From contig VYZB01000538.1 in assembly GCA_013397455.1 (NCBI GenBank), positions 422,555 through 486,554 of the forward strand: DNA of 64,000 nt, given 5' to 3'. The position numbers and the translations under genes are program-made. This document shows positions 32,854-44,663 of this stretch, in pieces. Numbering within the stretch: position 1 is the first letter of the stretch; every line of letters starts with the position of its first letter. This DNA is from Crotophaga sulcirostris. Its lineage: Eukaryota; Chordata; Aves; Cuculiformes; Crotophagidae. Below the pieces are notes generated by a model. That model had not been told where the DNA came from. It worked only from the letters and a program-made list of their open reading frames with translations, and searched no databases.

Positions 32854-35030
32854 TTATCCAGCTCTAGCTCCCAGAACGGAGCCAGCTTTCCTGGTCACCG
32901 CCTGGGAACCTCCTCTGGTTTGGGATCTGCTCTCTGGCCTCACCGGCAGGGCCTAAAGCTCAGCCCTGGCATTCAGCCTCTTGCATGACCAGTGCTGCTC
33001 ACTGAGCCAGACTGACCCTGAGCACTGCTTTAAGATCCATTAAATCAGAGCCAACATCAAACCACAATCACCAAGTCGTTCATTAATTCAGTGGCATTAA
33101 CGGCCACACGGGCATTGATCGCTCTCAGGGAGATTTGGGATGCAACTGATCTGGACTTTAAGAAATTTTTAAAATATTTTTAACGTTAGATGAGGTTTTG
33201 AAGGGAGAGAAAGAAAATTTAATACCTGTTAGAATTTACAAAAATGCTGCCTGTGCAATTCATGTATAATTCAATGAATTCCAGAGTAGTTTGAATATTT
33301 AAATTCTGTATCATCAAAGCTATAGAGAAATCTGCATTTCCCCCCTCCAAGCCCCCAGACACAACACTCCCAAGCGTGTGTCACTCCCCTGCAAAAGGCA
33401 GCTCCTGGTTTCTACATTCCCAGGTCTACTGAGCCTCATTGCTCCAAAGAAATTGAGTTCGACTGGAAAAATACAGCCGCCAAGTGTGACCGCTGTTCTT
33501 TAATAAACCCGTGATGCATTGCACCTCCTGCCAGCGGCGTTGCCAGGGCAATGGTCATCACAGCCACCATGGAGCAAGCCTGGGGAGGGGTGATGGGCAC
33601 AGCATGGGGTGAAGGAGCTGCCAGAAGGAGTGGCTGGGGAAAAGCTCTGGCAGGGGGGATCCAAGCCCCTGTGGACATGTCCATCTCCTCTCCCAGCTCC
33701 TGTGCTCCTGGACCAGGATTGCAGCAGCTCCACAGCTCTGGCTGTGGCCATGGCCAGTCAGGCCAGCAGAAAAACCCACAAAACGCTCCCTCTGCCCTGT
33801 CCCTCCCCTCCCAGCTGCTGTAAATTTTCATTAGTATTCTGTAATTTAATGATCTATTCCCAAGACAAAATTAGTCTTCAATTTACAAAAAAACCCTGTT
33901 AATTTAAGCATAATGGTAGGAGAGTGGTGCAAGCGTGGACCCATCCAGCACCTCCTGCTCCTCCCTCCCTGCTACCTCTCAAAGGAAAACGAGGAGGGAG
34001 GATTTTAATAATACACTAACGTCCATTTGAAACCTCCTGATGACGACTGCAAAGAGGTTCCTGGGGGCGAGAAAAGCAATTTCCTCCTGAAACAAGAGGT
34101 TATTTTGAAGCAGACAAACATGTTGGTTCAGCTGAAGGTTGATGCTGCAAAGCTGGGAGAGGCAGGAATGCAGCAGGCAAGACGTCAGTGCTCACCCAAG
34201 AGTCAGCTGGCACTGAACCATCCCAGCTTTTCAAATGCTGTCAGTGGCAGGGCCCTGCAGCACCCTTGGCAGCCCCTCTGCCCGCCCAAATGCGGCCCTG
34301 GGTGGGAGATGCTGATCTGGCTCCCATGGGGAGGTGCTGAGGGTGCCCCTGCACAGAACCAAGGCAGCCAGCCCTGTGCCTGCCAGCACTACCTGCCGTG
34401 GGGTGGGGGGTGAGGGTCCCCCCCAGCACTCACAGAGGTGCTGTGTAAATCCTGAGCACCAGCCAGAAGCCATCTCCTCTGCAGATATTGAGACAGACAA
34501 GGGTGGCTTTGCTCATTAGAGGCTGTGGCAAAGGGTAGGTGCTGGGAGGCTCCATACGGGGAAGCGCTGCGAGGGGAGCTCATTAACTTGAAAAATTGGG
34601 TCCAGAGGGCTCATTTGTCTGACATCAGCTCACTGCTTTTTCTAGTAATGTGGAAAATGAGGGAGTGGGATCTGAGCCTCTGCTCAGTGCCCGACCCTTT
34701 GATTTACCACTTTCTCACTCATCCTCTCTTTCAAATTGCCTCTAATGCTGTTTATTTTAAATAGGCCTAAGCCTATCCATGTGGAACACAACTCTTTGCT
34801 CCCACGATGCTGTGCTTATGGGACTGGTCAGGCTGTGCTACAGGTTTGCATCCAAACACCCCTGGGATGATTTAATGGGTCTGTGATACCGCCCCGCTCA
34901 GGCCAAGGTGGTCCGAGAGCAAAGCCAGGGCAGGATGGAGAAGGGGACTTTGGGTTCTGTCCCGGCAGGCAGAGGCTGCTATCAGTGGGACAGGGAACAG
35001 GTTTAACACCCCTGCCACAGCTTGGGCTCC
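32854..35030. other. Intergenic, no supported gene; AT-rich element 33.04-33.33 kb
   Basis: Unique sequence. 33040-33330 is strongly AT-rich; 33500-34500 is GC-rich with shadow frames. Nothing else was recognised. Confidence 0.5.
33040..33330. promoter_or_regulatory. Candidate conserved non-coding element
   Basis: GTTCATTAATTCAGTGG, GCATTAACGGCC, TTTTTAAAATATTTTTAACG and CATGTATAATTCAATGAATT occur within 250 bases of unique DNA that contrasts with GC-rich flanks. Inferred from composition. Confidence 0.3.
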
Positions 35031-35266
35031 CAGTATCACAGTATCACAGTATTACAAGGTTGGAAAGGACCTCTGAGATCATCAACTCCAACCTATAACC
35101 CAACACCAACACCAACCCATCATCTAAACCATAGCACTGAGTGCCTCATCCAATCTTAAACACCTCCAGGGTTGGTGACTCCACCACCTCCCCAGGCAGC
35201 ACATTCCAATGGCCAATCACCCTTTCAGGGAAGAATTTTTTCCTAATATCAAGCCTAAACTTTCCC
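35031..35266 (-). mobile_element. CR1 LINE 3' end, ATACTGTG-tail type
   Basis: Reverse copy with three tail repeats (CAGTATCACAGTATCACAG), then GGTTGGAAAGGACCTCTGAG. Its 5' truncation falls at CTAAACTTTCCC, and it has a small internal deletion around CATCCAATCTTAAACACC. Confidence 0.95.
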
Positions 35267-35921
35267 ACCTTGCTGTGGTGGGTCGCACCCTCCGCTGGGG
35301 TCTTGGCACCAGGTCTCACTGCAGGGCACTGCCATCTGGGCTCGCTCCCTGGTTTTCTGCAGGACCCTGGTTTGTGCCCCCTCATGCACTGGGGTTGTGG
35401 TGCACGGCTGGCGGGCAGAGCCTGCTCCAAAGCGTCAGACACGACTGATCCCAAGCTCTGGGGTGACTGCCTGTGCGGGGAGGTGCCAGGCACTCTCCAG
35501 ATGGAGAGGCTATAACATCAGCTGAACCCTGCCTTGGTGATTTCCCTTGATTTCCTGAGTGAATTTATAGCTGAGGCGGCTGAAGGACATCACATCCCCC
35601 ATTAGAAGGTGGCCACCTCGAAGCTGTGCAGCTGCAGAACTCCCCACAGCAGCTCCGCTGCCCTCCGAGGCTCAGCCCACACCGGGGGCTCACTGCCCAC
35701 ATCACCCAACCTGAGCACTGCCCCGGTGGCCAGTAGGGCTGTGGGCAATCCCACGGGCTGCACCCCAGTTCCTCATCATCCCCGTGTTTGCTGGGGCACA
35801 AACCCAGGGCCAGGTCTGGCTGTACACCCTGGGAGTCAAGCTGAGCACCTGCTTTCTTCCCTACATCAATACAGAGGTGGGAGCCCCCCCACAGCACCCC
35901 CAGTCTGCAGACAGGCCAGGT
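35267..35921. other. Unique spacer between CR1 copies
   Basis: GC-rich sequence with no recognised feature. Frames here are short and overlapping. Confidence 0.5.
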
Positions 35922-36395
35922 CACAGTATCACAGCATCACAGTATCACAGTATTGCAAGGTTGGAAAGGACCTCTGAGATCATCCAGTCCAACCTATAAC
36001 CCAACACTAACACCAACCCAGCATCTAAACCATGGCACTGAGTGCCTCAGCCAATCTCCTCTTAAACACCTCCAAGGACAGCAACTCCACCACCTCCCCA
36101 GGCAGCGCATTCCAATGGCCAATCACCCTTTCAGGGAAGAATTTTCCCTAATATCAAGCTTAAACTTTCCCTGACAGAGCTTGAGTCCATGTCCTCTAGT
36201 TCTGTCACTGGTCACCTGAGAGAAGAGACCAACCCCTGCCTGACTACAACCTCCTTTTAGGCAGTTGTAGAGAGCAATAAGGTCACCCCTGAGCCTCCTC
36301 TTTTTCAGGCTAAACAGCCCCAGCTCCCTCAGTCGCTTCTCATAGGGTTTGTGCTTCAAACCCTTCATCATCTTCGTTGCTGTCCTCTGGACCCT
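35922..36395 (-). mobile_element. CR1 LINE 3' end, ATACTGTG-tail type, expanded tail
   Basis: Reverse copy with about four octamer repeats at the tail (CACAGTATCACAGCATCACA), followed by the standard body and ending at TTGCTGTCCTCTGGACCC. Confidence 0.95.
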
Positions 36396-36870
36396 GTGCC
36401 AGGGCTTTCTGGCTCACAAGACGCAGATGCTCTCGCTTTGGCTGGCATCGCAGGGCAGTCTCCTGGGCTCTCACTCCACCCTCCCCCCTACAACCACACA
36501 TGCAGCAAACCCAGCAATTAATAAGAAGTGTTAACAGCAATCATGCTAATTGCATTGAGCTGTTAATAAAGGCAGAGTCGCCAAAACACGGCAAACACTT
36601 GAGGGGAAGGTTGGAGCAAAAATCCTGCCATTGTGCTTCCTGGCTCACTTCCTTGAGTGTGCCTGGCGTGCACAGGGGTGTAAGGGGGGCACAGGAGGGC
36701 ATGAGGGATGCAGGAGGCATGGGGGGAGGGGGTGCAGGAAGAGTGCACAGGAGAGCATGGGGGCTGCAGGCGGGGGTACGTGAGGGCATGAGGGGGTACA
36801 GGAGGGCTCATGGGAGGGCACAGAGGGACGCACCACTTGCCCCACTCACGTGAGATGGAATATGTATTAC
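36396..36870. other. Spacer with AT-rich stretch and G-rich minisatellite
   Basis: 36500-36600 is AT-rich (CAGCAATTAATAAGAAG, CATGCTAATTGCATTGAG). 36669-36832 is the G-rich repeat listed separately. Confidence 0.5.
36669..36832 (+). repeat. G-rich degenerate minisatellite with G-quadruplex motif
   Basis: Variants of CAGGAGGGCATGAGGG recur at about 36692, 36711, 36738 and 36799, separated by further G runs. Bases 36772-36806 fit the canonical quadruplex pattern: GGGGG, 7-base loop, GGG, 5-base loop, GGGGG, 7-base loop, GGG. All G runs lie on the + strand. Confidence 0.75.
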
Positions 36871-37360
36871 ACAGTATCACAATATTATGAGGTTGGAAAG
36901 GACCTCTGAGATCATTGAGTCCAACCTATAATCCAACACTAACACCAACCCATCATCTAAACCACGGCACTGGGTGCCTCAGCCAATCTCCTCTTAAACA
37001 CCTCCAGGGTCAGCGACTCCACCACCTCCCCGGGCAGCACATTCCAGTGGTCAATTACCCTTTCAGGGAAGAACTTTTTCCTAACATCAAGCCTAAACTT
37101 TCCCTTAGGAAGCTTGAGTCCATGTCCTCTAGTTCTGTCACTGGTCACCTGAGAGAAGAGACCAACCCCTGCCTGACTACAACCTCCTTTTAGGCAGTTG
37201 TAGAGAGCAATAAGGTCACCCCTGAGCCTCTTCTTTTTCAGGCTAAACAGCCCCAGCTCCCTCAGTCACTCCTTGTAGGGCTTGTGCTCCAAACCCTTCA
37301 CCATCTTCATTGCTCTCCTCTGGACACATTCCAGTATCTTGACATCTTTCTCAAACTGAA
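36871..37360 (-). mobile_element. CR1 LINE 3' end, ATACTGTG-tail type
   Basis: Reverse copy starting ACAGTATCACAATATTATGA and ending at GACATCTTTCTCAAACTGAA. It is the third copy of this subfamily within 2.4 kb. Confidence 0.95.
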
Positions 37361-38085
37361 AGATGTGAGGCTGCTGAGCTCCCCCAGCCCTTCTGCTCCT
37401 GTCACACCAGAGCTGAGCATCACTGCTGCCTGACCCAAACACAAGTTTGCACTCCCCAGCCAGCCAGCCTGAGATGCTGTTAAAGTAGAAGGGAAATCTA
37501 TTTCCTGTTTTTAAAAAAAAAACACGGGAGCACCCTCGGAGTTCAATCTAGCTATGTGGTATGTAAATGAACCTGACAAGCCAGTGAATAAAAAATGAAG
37601 GTTTGAATTATTGAAGGGTAGGAGGAGATGGCGCATGCAAATAGCATTAATGTGGCAAGAGGCAGCGCTCTGAGCAGGGAATGGAGGCTTTGAAACATAA
37701 TTATTTCTTTTAAGAAAAGGGCTACATATTAAAGAAAAGCCAACAGAACTGGCACATGTTTATTCCAAAGACTTCTCTTTCTGTTGCGTCACTTTATTCT
37801 CCTGACCTCATTTCTTTTTTCCCCCAACAAAGCCATGAGAGAAATTGAAGGCTACTGAATTTTTTAGCTTTAATTAAAGTAAGATAAATGAAGTTTTGAT
37901 TGCTACACAGGAATAAATGAATGCCAGCAATGGCTGATCACAGGCTGCTACTGAGAGGGCTGGGAGAATGTGTTTGCTAATTGATTTAGAGGGAACAGGG
38001 ATTTTTGGCTTTCTGAGCCATTGCAATCAGGTTTATCACAGCCCCCTGGAAGCTGTGGCAACTTCCAGCACATTTACAGCGATAA
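37361..38085. promoter_or_regulatory. AT-rich unique block with octamer motif, candidate regulatory element
   Basis: Contains an exact ATGCAAAT octamer at 37635-37642 followed by AGCATTAATG, plus TTTAGCTTTAATTAAAG. Homology to known elements is unknown; no repeat or coding signal was seen. Confidence 0.28.
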
Positions 38086-38364
38086 CATGGGCTTAATTTA
38101 AATGGAAAAATATCTGCCTGAAGCTGAAAGAGGGAAGATGTAGATGAGATATTGGGAAGAAATGTTTTCCTGAGAGGGTGGGGAGGCCCTGGCACGGGTT
38201 GCACAGAGCAGTGGCGGCCATCCCATCCCTGGAGGTGTTCAAGGCCAGGTTGGATGGGGCTTTCAGCCCCCTGATCCCATGGGAGGTGTTCCTGCCCATG
38301 GCAGAGGGTTGGAACTGGATGGGCTTTGAGGTCCCTTCCAACCCAAACCGTTCTCTGACTCTAG
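38086..38364 (+). mobile_element. CR1 LINE 3' end with non-standard 5' module
   Basis: The body from GCTGAAAGAGGG to CCAACCCAAACCGTTCTCTG is the GGTTGGAAGGGAC-type CR1 3' end. It is preceded by CATGGGCTTAATTTAAATGG, which is also present at the same place in the copy at 50339 but not in copies at 9855 or 17583. Confidence 0.92.
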
Positions 38365-39165
38365 GACATTAGCCATTCATAAGGAGTTAATTGCACCTGA
38401 ACTATGAAGACGATCTGGTTGATTTTGCTCTTGTTTCTCTGTGTGCTGCAGAGGCCACCAGGGCTGGAATAAATGGGAGTGTGGGCCAGGCTGGGCTGGC
38501 TCCTCTGCCCGCAACAGCTGTGGAAGCATCAGTGCCTCAATAGTGACATCCCAAAACTAGCTGATTATTTTTATCAGCGGCAAAGCTGACAGGGAATTTT
38601 GGCGGAATGGGCACTCTGTGAGTGCAGTAAATGTCTTCATTACCTTCCCCACCGCTGTATTTATGCCTCTCTGACCTCTTCAGGACTGACAGGGCAGGTT
38701 ACGGGTTTCCTTTTCCTAATTCAGTACATGATGGCTTGGGACAAGTTGTTAAAGCTATGGATCAAAATGTCATTTATTAGAGAAGTGCCTCCCCAGGGAT
38801 TCTTATCCTTCATTTATTATTTGTAGTGTGCTGACAGTGTGCTCTGTTCTGTCTAATCTGTCTTTCTAGCTATTTATACAGCCCTCATCATGGCAGCACC
38901 TGAGTGCCTTCCATTGCTTAAAAATGATGGTTTGTTTCCCACTCTTTCTTGAAAGCCCACGAGGTCTTTGGGATTTATGACAAGCACACAGGATTTATTT
39001 TCCCATTCAATTCCCAGTTACCCGTGTGAAGGACCTACCCCATCCCCCCAGTGTGGGGGGGGTGGGGGGGATGGCTCAGCAGGGTGATGTGCAGGAACTC
39101 TCTTTTGTGTGAATTGTCTTCTCTATTGTTTTCCAACTTTTGTACCAAAGTTAGAAATAACTGGA
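38365..39165. other. Intergenic, no supported gene
   Basis: Moderately AT-rich unique sequence, with a short homopolymeric G tract (39053-39070). No coding signal. Confidence 0.5.
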
Positions 39166-39342
39166 GATACTGGCTCAGCTTGTCCAGAGAGGTAGTGGCT
39201 GCCCCATCCCTGGAAGCATTCAAGGCCAGGTTGGATGGGGCTTTGAGCAACTTGATCCTGTTGAAATGTCCCTACTGACTGCAGGGAGGTTGGACTGGAC
39301 GACCTTCATGGACCCTTCCAGTCCAAATGGTTCTGTGATTCT
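39166..39342 (+). mobile_element. CR1 LINE 3' end, divergent
   Basis: CTCAGCTTGTCCAGAGAGGT, CATCCCTGGAAGCATTCAAG and GAGGTTGGACTGGACGACCT, with an end at GGTTCTGTGATTCT. It is a separate, older-looking CR1 type. Confidence 0.93.
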
Positions 39343-40888
39343 CCCCACTGTCCACGACGCTGCTGTCACAGGTGCTCTGCTGGCAAGGGCTGCTGGGGAG
39401 CAGAGACCCCTGGGCACGGTGGTCCTGGCCTCCTTTGCACCCCCTCAGTCTGCTCTGACTTCAGCCCCTGCCTAGGCAGGCTCAGGCAGGCAGAAAGCGA
39501 GGGCAGGGAGTGCTTCCAGCCCGGTGAGTTCCCAGTCTGGCCACATCCCAGCCCACATCCCAGCAGGACACAGGAGCCCTTCGTGTGGACTTGTGTGCTC
39601 TCAGGACAAAGCATGGGAACAGTTCATGTGCTTTAAGTGATAGATCCCCCTGCATCAGTATCAGACATGCAAATTGTGTTCATCACCACAAACCACTCAC
39701 GAGTAGCCCACCAACCAGAATTTGCTGAAATAATTCTGCACTGCAACTGCTCCATCTTGTTGCAATGCTCCAAGCACTCTGCAGGGGTGGGATGTGCACT
39801 AGGGGCTGCAGGGTCTGTGTTGCTGCCCAGCCAGGCCAGGGGGACTTGTGCCTGCTGCATTCACCAATTACAGCGATTCCTCCTCCCTACAGACAGCTTT
39901 TGCAGTGATGAAGTGAGGAGGGAAGAGAATTCCTCCTTGTATTCCCCCCCTCCTCGTTTTCACTCTCTGCTTGAAGGATGCCATTCATCCTGCTCGTCCT
40001 CTCCTCAGCCCAGCAAACATCCCCAGGAGATGTGGCAGCTGGAGGTGCACACACACCTGTCTGCACCGGAGTGGCTCCAGTTTGCTTTGGCAGCAGAAAC
40101 CTCTCCTTAGTAGGCAAGGACAGCGCTGAGGATGTGCCAAATTCTGCCATGTCTGAGACTCTGATTTTATGGTTCAGACTCCTTTGCAGGACTCTATGGC
40201 CAAGCCCATGGAGCCTGGGCTCCTTCCAGCAGTCCCAGTCACACCCCTGTGCTGCAGCATCGCCTCCTTCCACCGGAGTCAGGCCTCAGAGCTCCATCGA
40301 GGGGGCTGAAAAGCTCCCTTCTCCACTGGAGGAAGTCCATAGGATTATCTATTTCACCTTTAAATGCTTTCTACTCCTTGGCCCTTTGCCCCTAGGCAGC
40401 TCTCCCTCAATCCACCTGTAAGGATGCTGCTCTTTTTCCCTCTCCAGTGGTACCCACAGACTCAAGCAAAGTGGGTGTGTGCACAGCTGTGGGCAGTAGG
40501 GGGAAACTAACAGCCACCTAACCCACAACAGAGACCAAAACCTGCCTTTCTAATGATCCGGATGTATAAAACTCAAGAGTTCATCATAATCTGTACGGTG
40601 TTCAGGGCTCACCTTCTGTTTCTCTCAGTTTTCCCATCCACAGTCTGACACTTAGCGATGGGGTTTCTGTATAGGACATCCCCTCTTCTGCCTGACCTGT
40701 CCTCCCTCTGCCCCATCCTAAGGCTCTCGCCTTTCGACAGCCACCACTGGGCTCTCCTGCAGGCAAGTGGCAGCCTTGCTCCTCTGCTTTACACCTGGAG
40801 AGCTGCACAGAGTTTGGAGAAAGTGCTTTTCCTCCAGGCTGCAACTCTGCTTCTTTCTGCCCAGGTGAGAGCTGTTGCTGATCTTTTA
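39343..40888. other. Intergenic, no supported gene
   Basis: Unique sequence with short overlapping frames on both strands (up to 157 codons at 39637-40110). No start context, splice pair or domain supports coding. Confidence 0.5.
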
Positions 40889-41298
40889 CAGTATCACAGT
40901 ATCACAGCATTACAAGGTTGGAAAGGACCTCTGAGATCATCCAGTCCAACCTATAACCCAACACTAACACCAACCCATCATCTAAACCATGGCACTGACT
41001 GCCTCAGCCAATCTCCTCTTAAACACCTCCAGGGTCAGCGACTCCACCACCTCCCCAGGCAGTGCATTCCAATGGCCAATCATCCTTTCAGGGAAGAACT
41101 TTTTCCTAACATCAAGCCTAAACTTTCCCTTAGGAAGCTTGAGTCCATGTCCTCTAGTTCTGTCACTGGTCACCTGAGAGAAGAGACCAACCCTTGCCTG
41201 ACTACAACCTCCTTTTAGGTAGTTGTAGAGAGCAATAAGGTCTCCCTTGAGCCTCCTCTTTTTCAACCTAAACAGCCCCAGCTCCCTCAGTCGCTCCT
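40889..41298 (-). mobile_element. CR1 LINE 3' end, ATACTGTG-tail type
   Basis: Reverse copy: ACAGTATCACAGTATCACAG, the standard body, and truncation after CTCCCTCAGTCGCTCC. Confidence 0.95.
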
Positions 41299-42283
41299 TT
41301 TCTGCCCAAGCAGTTGATAGCTGGGCCACCCTGTTCTCTTGCCTGGTCCCTTGGTCCAGAAAGCACAGATGAGGACCACGATGGGTCAGACTGGTGCTCG
41401 GCAGCCATACCTGAACCCCCAAGTTCCCACCTTTCTGTTTAAAGCCCATGTGATTTTGAGATCCCCCTTCTCCACCCTCACCCACCAGCATCCGGTCCTG
41501 CCTTGCGCATACAACCCTGCTCTGGGGTTTCAGCTGGGCAATGATGGGATCAGTGCCCCTGTCTCTCAGCTCCAGTGTCTCCCAGTCCATCCCAGTGTGG
41601 GTCCTTCCTTCCCTCGGTTTGGCTGCTGTGTTGCCATGGCAACGTGCTCTCCTTGCCGCAGAGGCATCCTTGGCTGCCACTTCCAGCACTGCATTTGTAT
41701 TCCCAGCCTTTGTCTCCTGCTTGGTGCTGGCAGCTGGCCAGGCCAGGCATCCATTTCAAAGCAGCCTTTGTTTTATCGGTGAAAGACCTGGTCAGAAATA
41801 TATGTGATTGAATCCGGGCCAGAATGCTGTGTTTTCTTGACTTTCCTCCTTGTCCACAGCCAGTGCAGGGGTTCGGCGGGGCTGGCTGTATCTGTGGCCA
41901 AGAAAGAGCCTCCTGCAGAGAGCTGCTCACCCTGCTACAGCCTGGAAAAAAGGGGGTTGCAGTGTCAGATGGGCAGGGACAACAGGGGGGAGACATTTCC
42001 TTTCTCCCACTGCCTAGGCATGTCTGAGATTTTCTTTCCCAGCCAGGTGTGGCATTTTCAGAGCGACCCCTTCCATGAGGTTCAGGTACCACTGGATCTG
42101 TGGAACTGCAAAACCCAGTAGCTGAGATCCCAGTCCCTGGGCAGGAGGAGAAGCTGCTTGGAGTGAGGGAGGAGCCCAAAGGTAGGACCCTGCCACCGCT
42201 CACTGCTTCCTCCCTCCTGTGCCTGCGTCTCCTGCGAGGGGGGCAGGGTTGAGGCCAGTTGGCTGGAGGGTGTGATCCATTCG
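41299..42283. other. Intergenic, no supported gene
   Basis: GC-rich unique sequence. A 264-codon minus frame (41550-42344) runs into the adjacent CR1 and is not credible as a gene. Confidence 0.5.
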
Positions 42284-42530
42284 TCAGGGAAAGTTTAGGC
42301 TTGATATTAGGAAAAAGTTCTTCCCTGAAAGGGTGATTGGCCATTGGAATGTGCTGCCCGGGGAGGTGGTGGAGTCGCCAACCCTGGAGGTGTTTAAGAG
42401 GAGATTGGATGAGGCACTCAGTGCCATGGTTTAGATGATGGGTTGGTGTTGGTGTTGGGTTATAGGTTGGAGCTGATGATCTCAGAGGTCCTTTCCAGCC
42501 TTGTAATACTGTGATACTGTGGTACTGTGA
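42284..42530 (+). mobile_element. CR1 LINE 3' end, ATACTGTG-tail type
   Basis: Forward copy from TCAGGGAAAGTTTAGGC to the tail AATACTGTGATACTGTGG. It is one of only two forward copies of this subfamily. Confidence 0.95.
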
Positions 42531-43559
42531 TTAATTGCAGCACCTAGCTTTGCTTCTAGGGGAGCTCAGGGTTTTGAAGGGTGATGGTACCACACATCTG
42601 CTTACATGTGCCAAACTATACACAAACATATGCACGTGCATAGATGCAGGTTTAGTGGAGACCCTGCTCTCCAGCACTCTGGCCCTTGGCTCTGGTCAGG
42701 CTCTAACTTGGGGGTCTGTCCCCAGGAGGGGACACCAAGAGGACACAAGAGAGGGCAGTGGAGCGTAACTGCCAAGATCCTGGTGCTCCCCAGGGCCACC
42801 CTGGAGGTTCTCAGAGCACCAAGCAAAGCAGGAGGTAAAAGGCAAGGATGACTGGAGACTTTAAGAGCAGAAGCCATGTATTTTAGCCTTGTCTAAAAAT
42901 AAAATATCTGTCGGAGCATCCTGTCCTCTGGTAACGTTGTCCTTGGTAAACGCTGGGTGCCCTGATGAAGGCTGTGCAGCCGGTCCCATAACGGTGTCTG
43001 AGGGGGCGGGGGGTTATCTGGCAGTGGGAAGAGGAGGAGGAAGGTTTCCAGGCCTGGGGGAGATGTGCTGCTGCTGGCTGGTCCACTCCAGTAGGGCAGT
43101 GGGTCTGAAAATGAGGAGTCAGGAGGGAGACAGAGGCATGGTGAGCCCCAGGTAACGCATGCAGGCTGGCACAGTCAGTAGTGCTGGCCAAGACAAATCC
43201 AGGGTTTGAAGGTCCTCTTTAAAGAGAAGCCTGAGAAAAATAATAATTCTTAATAAATGAGTGTTATACCCACAGAGGTCTGTGCTGGCCAGTTGGAAGT
43301 GAGCACCCATTTTATAAAAGGAACCAGCCAGCCACGTCTCTGCCAGGTACCAAGTGTGAGCACAAGGTTTGGGTGTCTCTGCTTGCTTTCCCCTGCTGAT
43401 CTGAGAGGTGTGCTGGGCTGAGCCTGAGGCCCACAGCTCCGTGCTGGAGTGATGCTGCCCACCACTGGGGTCCTGCCACAAGGCAGTGGCTGTGCAAACC
43501 TTGCCTTTCCTTGGATGACCAAGAACAACTGTGGCATTTAAGCCTCAGACTGCAGCCAC
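42531..43559. other. Intergenic, no supported gene
   Basis: Unique sequence with short overlapping frames only. Confidence 0.5.
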
Positions 43560-43850
43560 TGTCTCTCAGGTTATCAGAGACAGAACTAGAGGACATGGAC
43601 TCAAGCTTCCTCAGGGAAAGTTTAGGTTTGATATTAGGAAAAATTTCTTCCCTGAAAGGGTGATTGGCCATTGGAATGCGCTGCCTGGGGAGGTGGTGGA
43701 GTCACCGTCCCTGGAGGTGTTTAAGAGGAGATTGGCTGAGGCACTCAGTGCCATGGTTTAGATGATGGGTTGGTGTTAGTGTTGGGTTATAGGTGGACTC
43801 GATGATCTCACAGGTCCTTTCCAACCTTGTAATACTGTGATACTGTGATA
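43560..43850 (+). mobile_element. CR1 LINE 3' end, ATACTGTG-tail type
   Basis: Forward copy from CTCTCAGGTTATCAGAGACA through AGAACTAGAGGACATGGACT to the tail AATACTGTGATACTGTGATA, which shows the octamer in its sense orientation. Confidence 0.95.
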
Positions 43851-44663
43851 CCAAGAGGGGTAAAAGCTGCTCTGGGTTTCTACAGCCAGAGAGAAGCAAA
43901 CATAGGCCAGTATATTATGCCTGGCCACGAGGATTAAAGTAGCTTTTCCTAGACCTTAAACCTGTTCGGAAAGGTGACTCAAGAATGTTCTTTTGATTAC
44001 ATAGCAGAGGACAAAAGCTACACAGTGAAACTTTATTTAAGATGTATTTTAGAATTTTTTTGCTCTTCAGGACACGCAGTGAGCTTTGCAAACATGAGCA
44101 ATTTAAGGTGGATTGTGTGTTTATGAATTGTTGTTGACCAGAATCATGAACAGCAGGGAGAAACGGGAGCACAGGAGTTCAGTGTCACACAGACAGGTGG
44201 CAGCTGCCAGTCACGGCCCACAGCTGTGGACGTGCCTCCCTGGTAGCACTGGTACGACTCTGCATGAGGACACTTTCCTGCCTGGAGCCAGTCCCAGGAG
44301 GCAATAAGTGCCAGAGCTCATGCTGTGGTCTGTGGTGCTGCTCAATAAGTGCGTCGTGTCTCTGCTTTATGCTCTGTAATTAGGAAATTCAGCAGATGAA
44401 TGGCTTTCTGAAGTCTAAACCAGAGAATATTGCTGGCACAAAAAGAAACAAGACTGTGGCAGAGCAGAAATCATCTGTGCTGTTGTCAGTGAGAAGCACT
44501 AAAGAAATGGGTGAAATCTTCCATCAATCGGTACTGTGCTGGGAGAGGGCAGTTGTTGGATTAGATGATCAATGAGCACTGATTACCAAGAGGTTTGCTC
44601 CTATGAAAAATGCTGGCTCACAGATACAATTTTAGAGAGGACAAAGTCTTAGAAGCAAAGAAA
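43851..44663. other. Intergenic, no supported gene
   Basis: Moderately AT-rich unique sequence. No coding or RNA signal was recognised. Confidence 0.5.

Noticed and set aside
35922..35960. Short direct repeats CAGTATCACAGTATCACA resembling a CRISPR or satellite
   Set aside because: These are the terminal octamer repeats of the CR1 3' end; there are no spacers.
36915..37193. Recurring frames of the type [20 protein letters not shown] in many places
   Set aside because: These are translations of the non-coding 3' part of reversed CR1 copies, not a gene family.
41550..42344. 264-codon minus frame
   Set aside because: Its start lies inside a CR1 copy and the rest is unique GC-rich sequence without coding signals.
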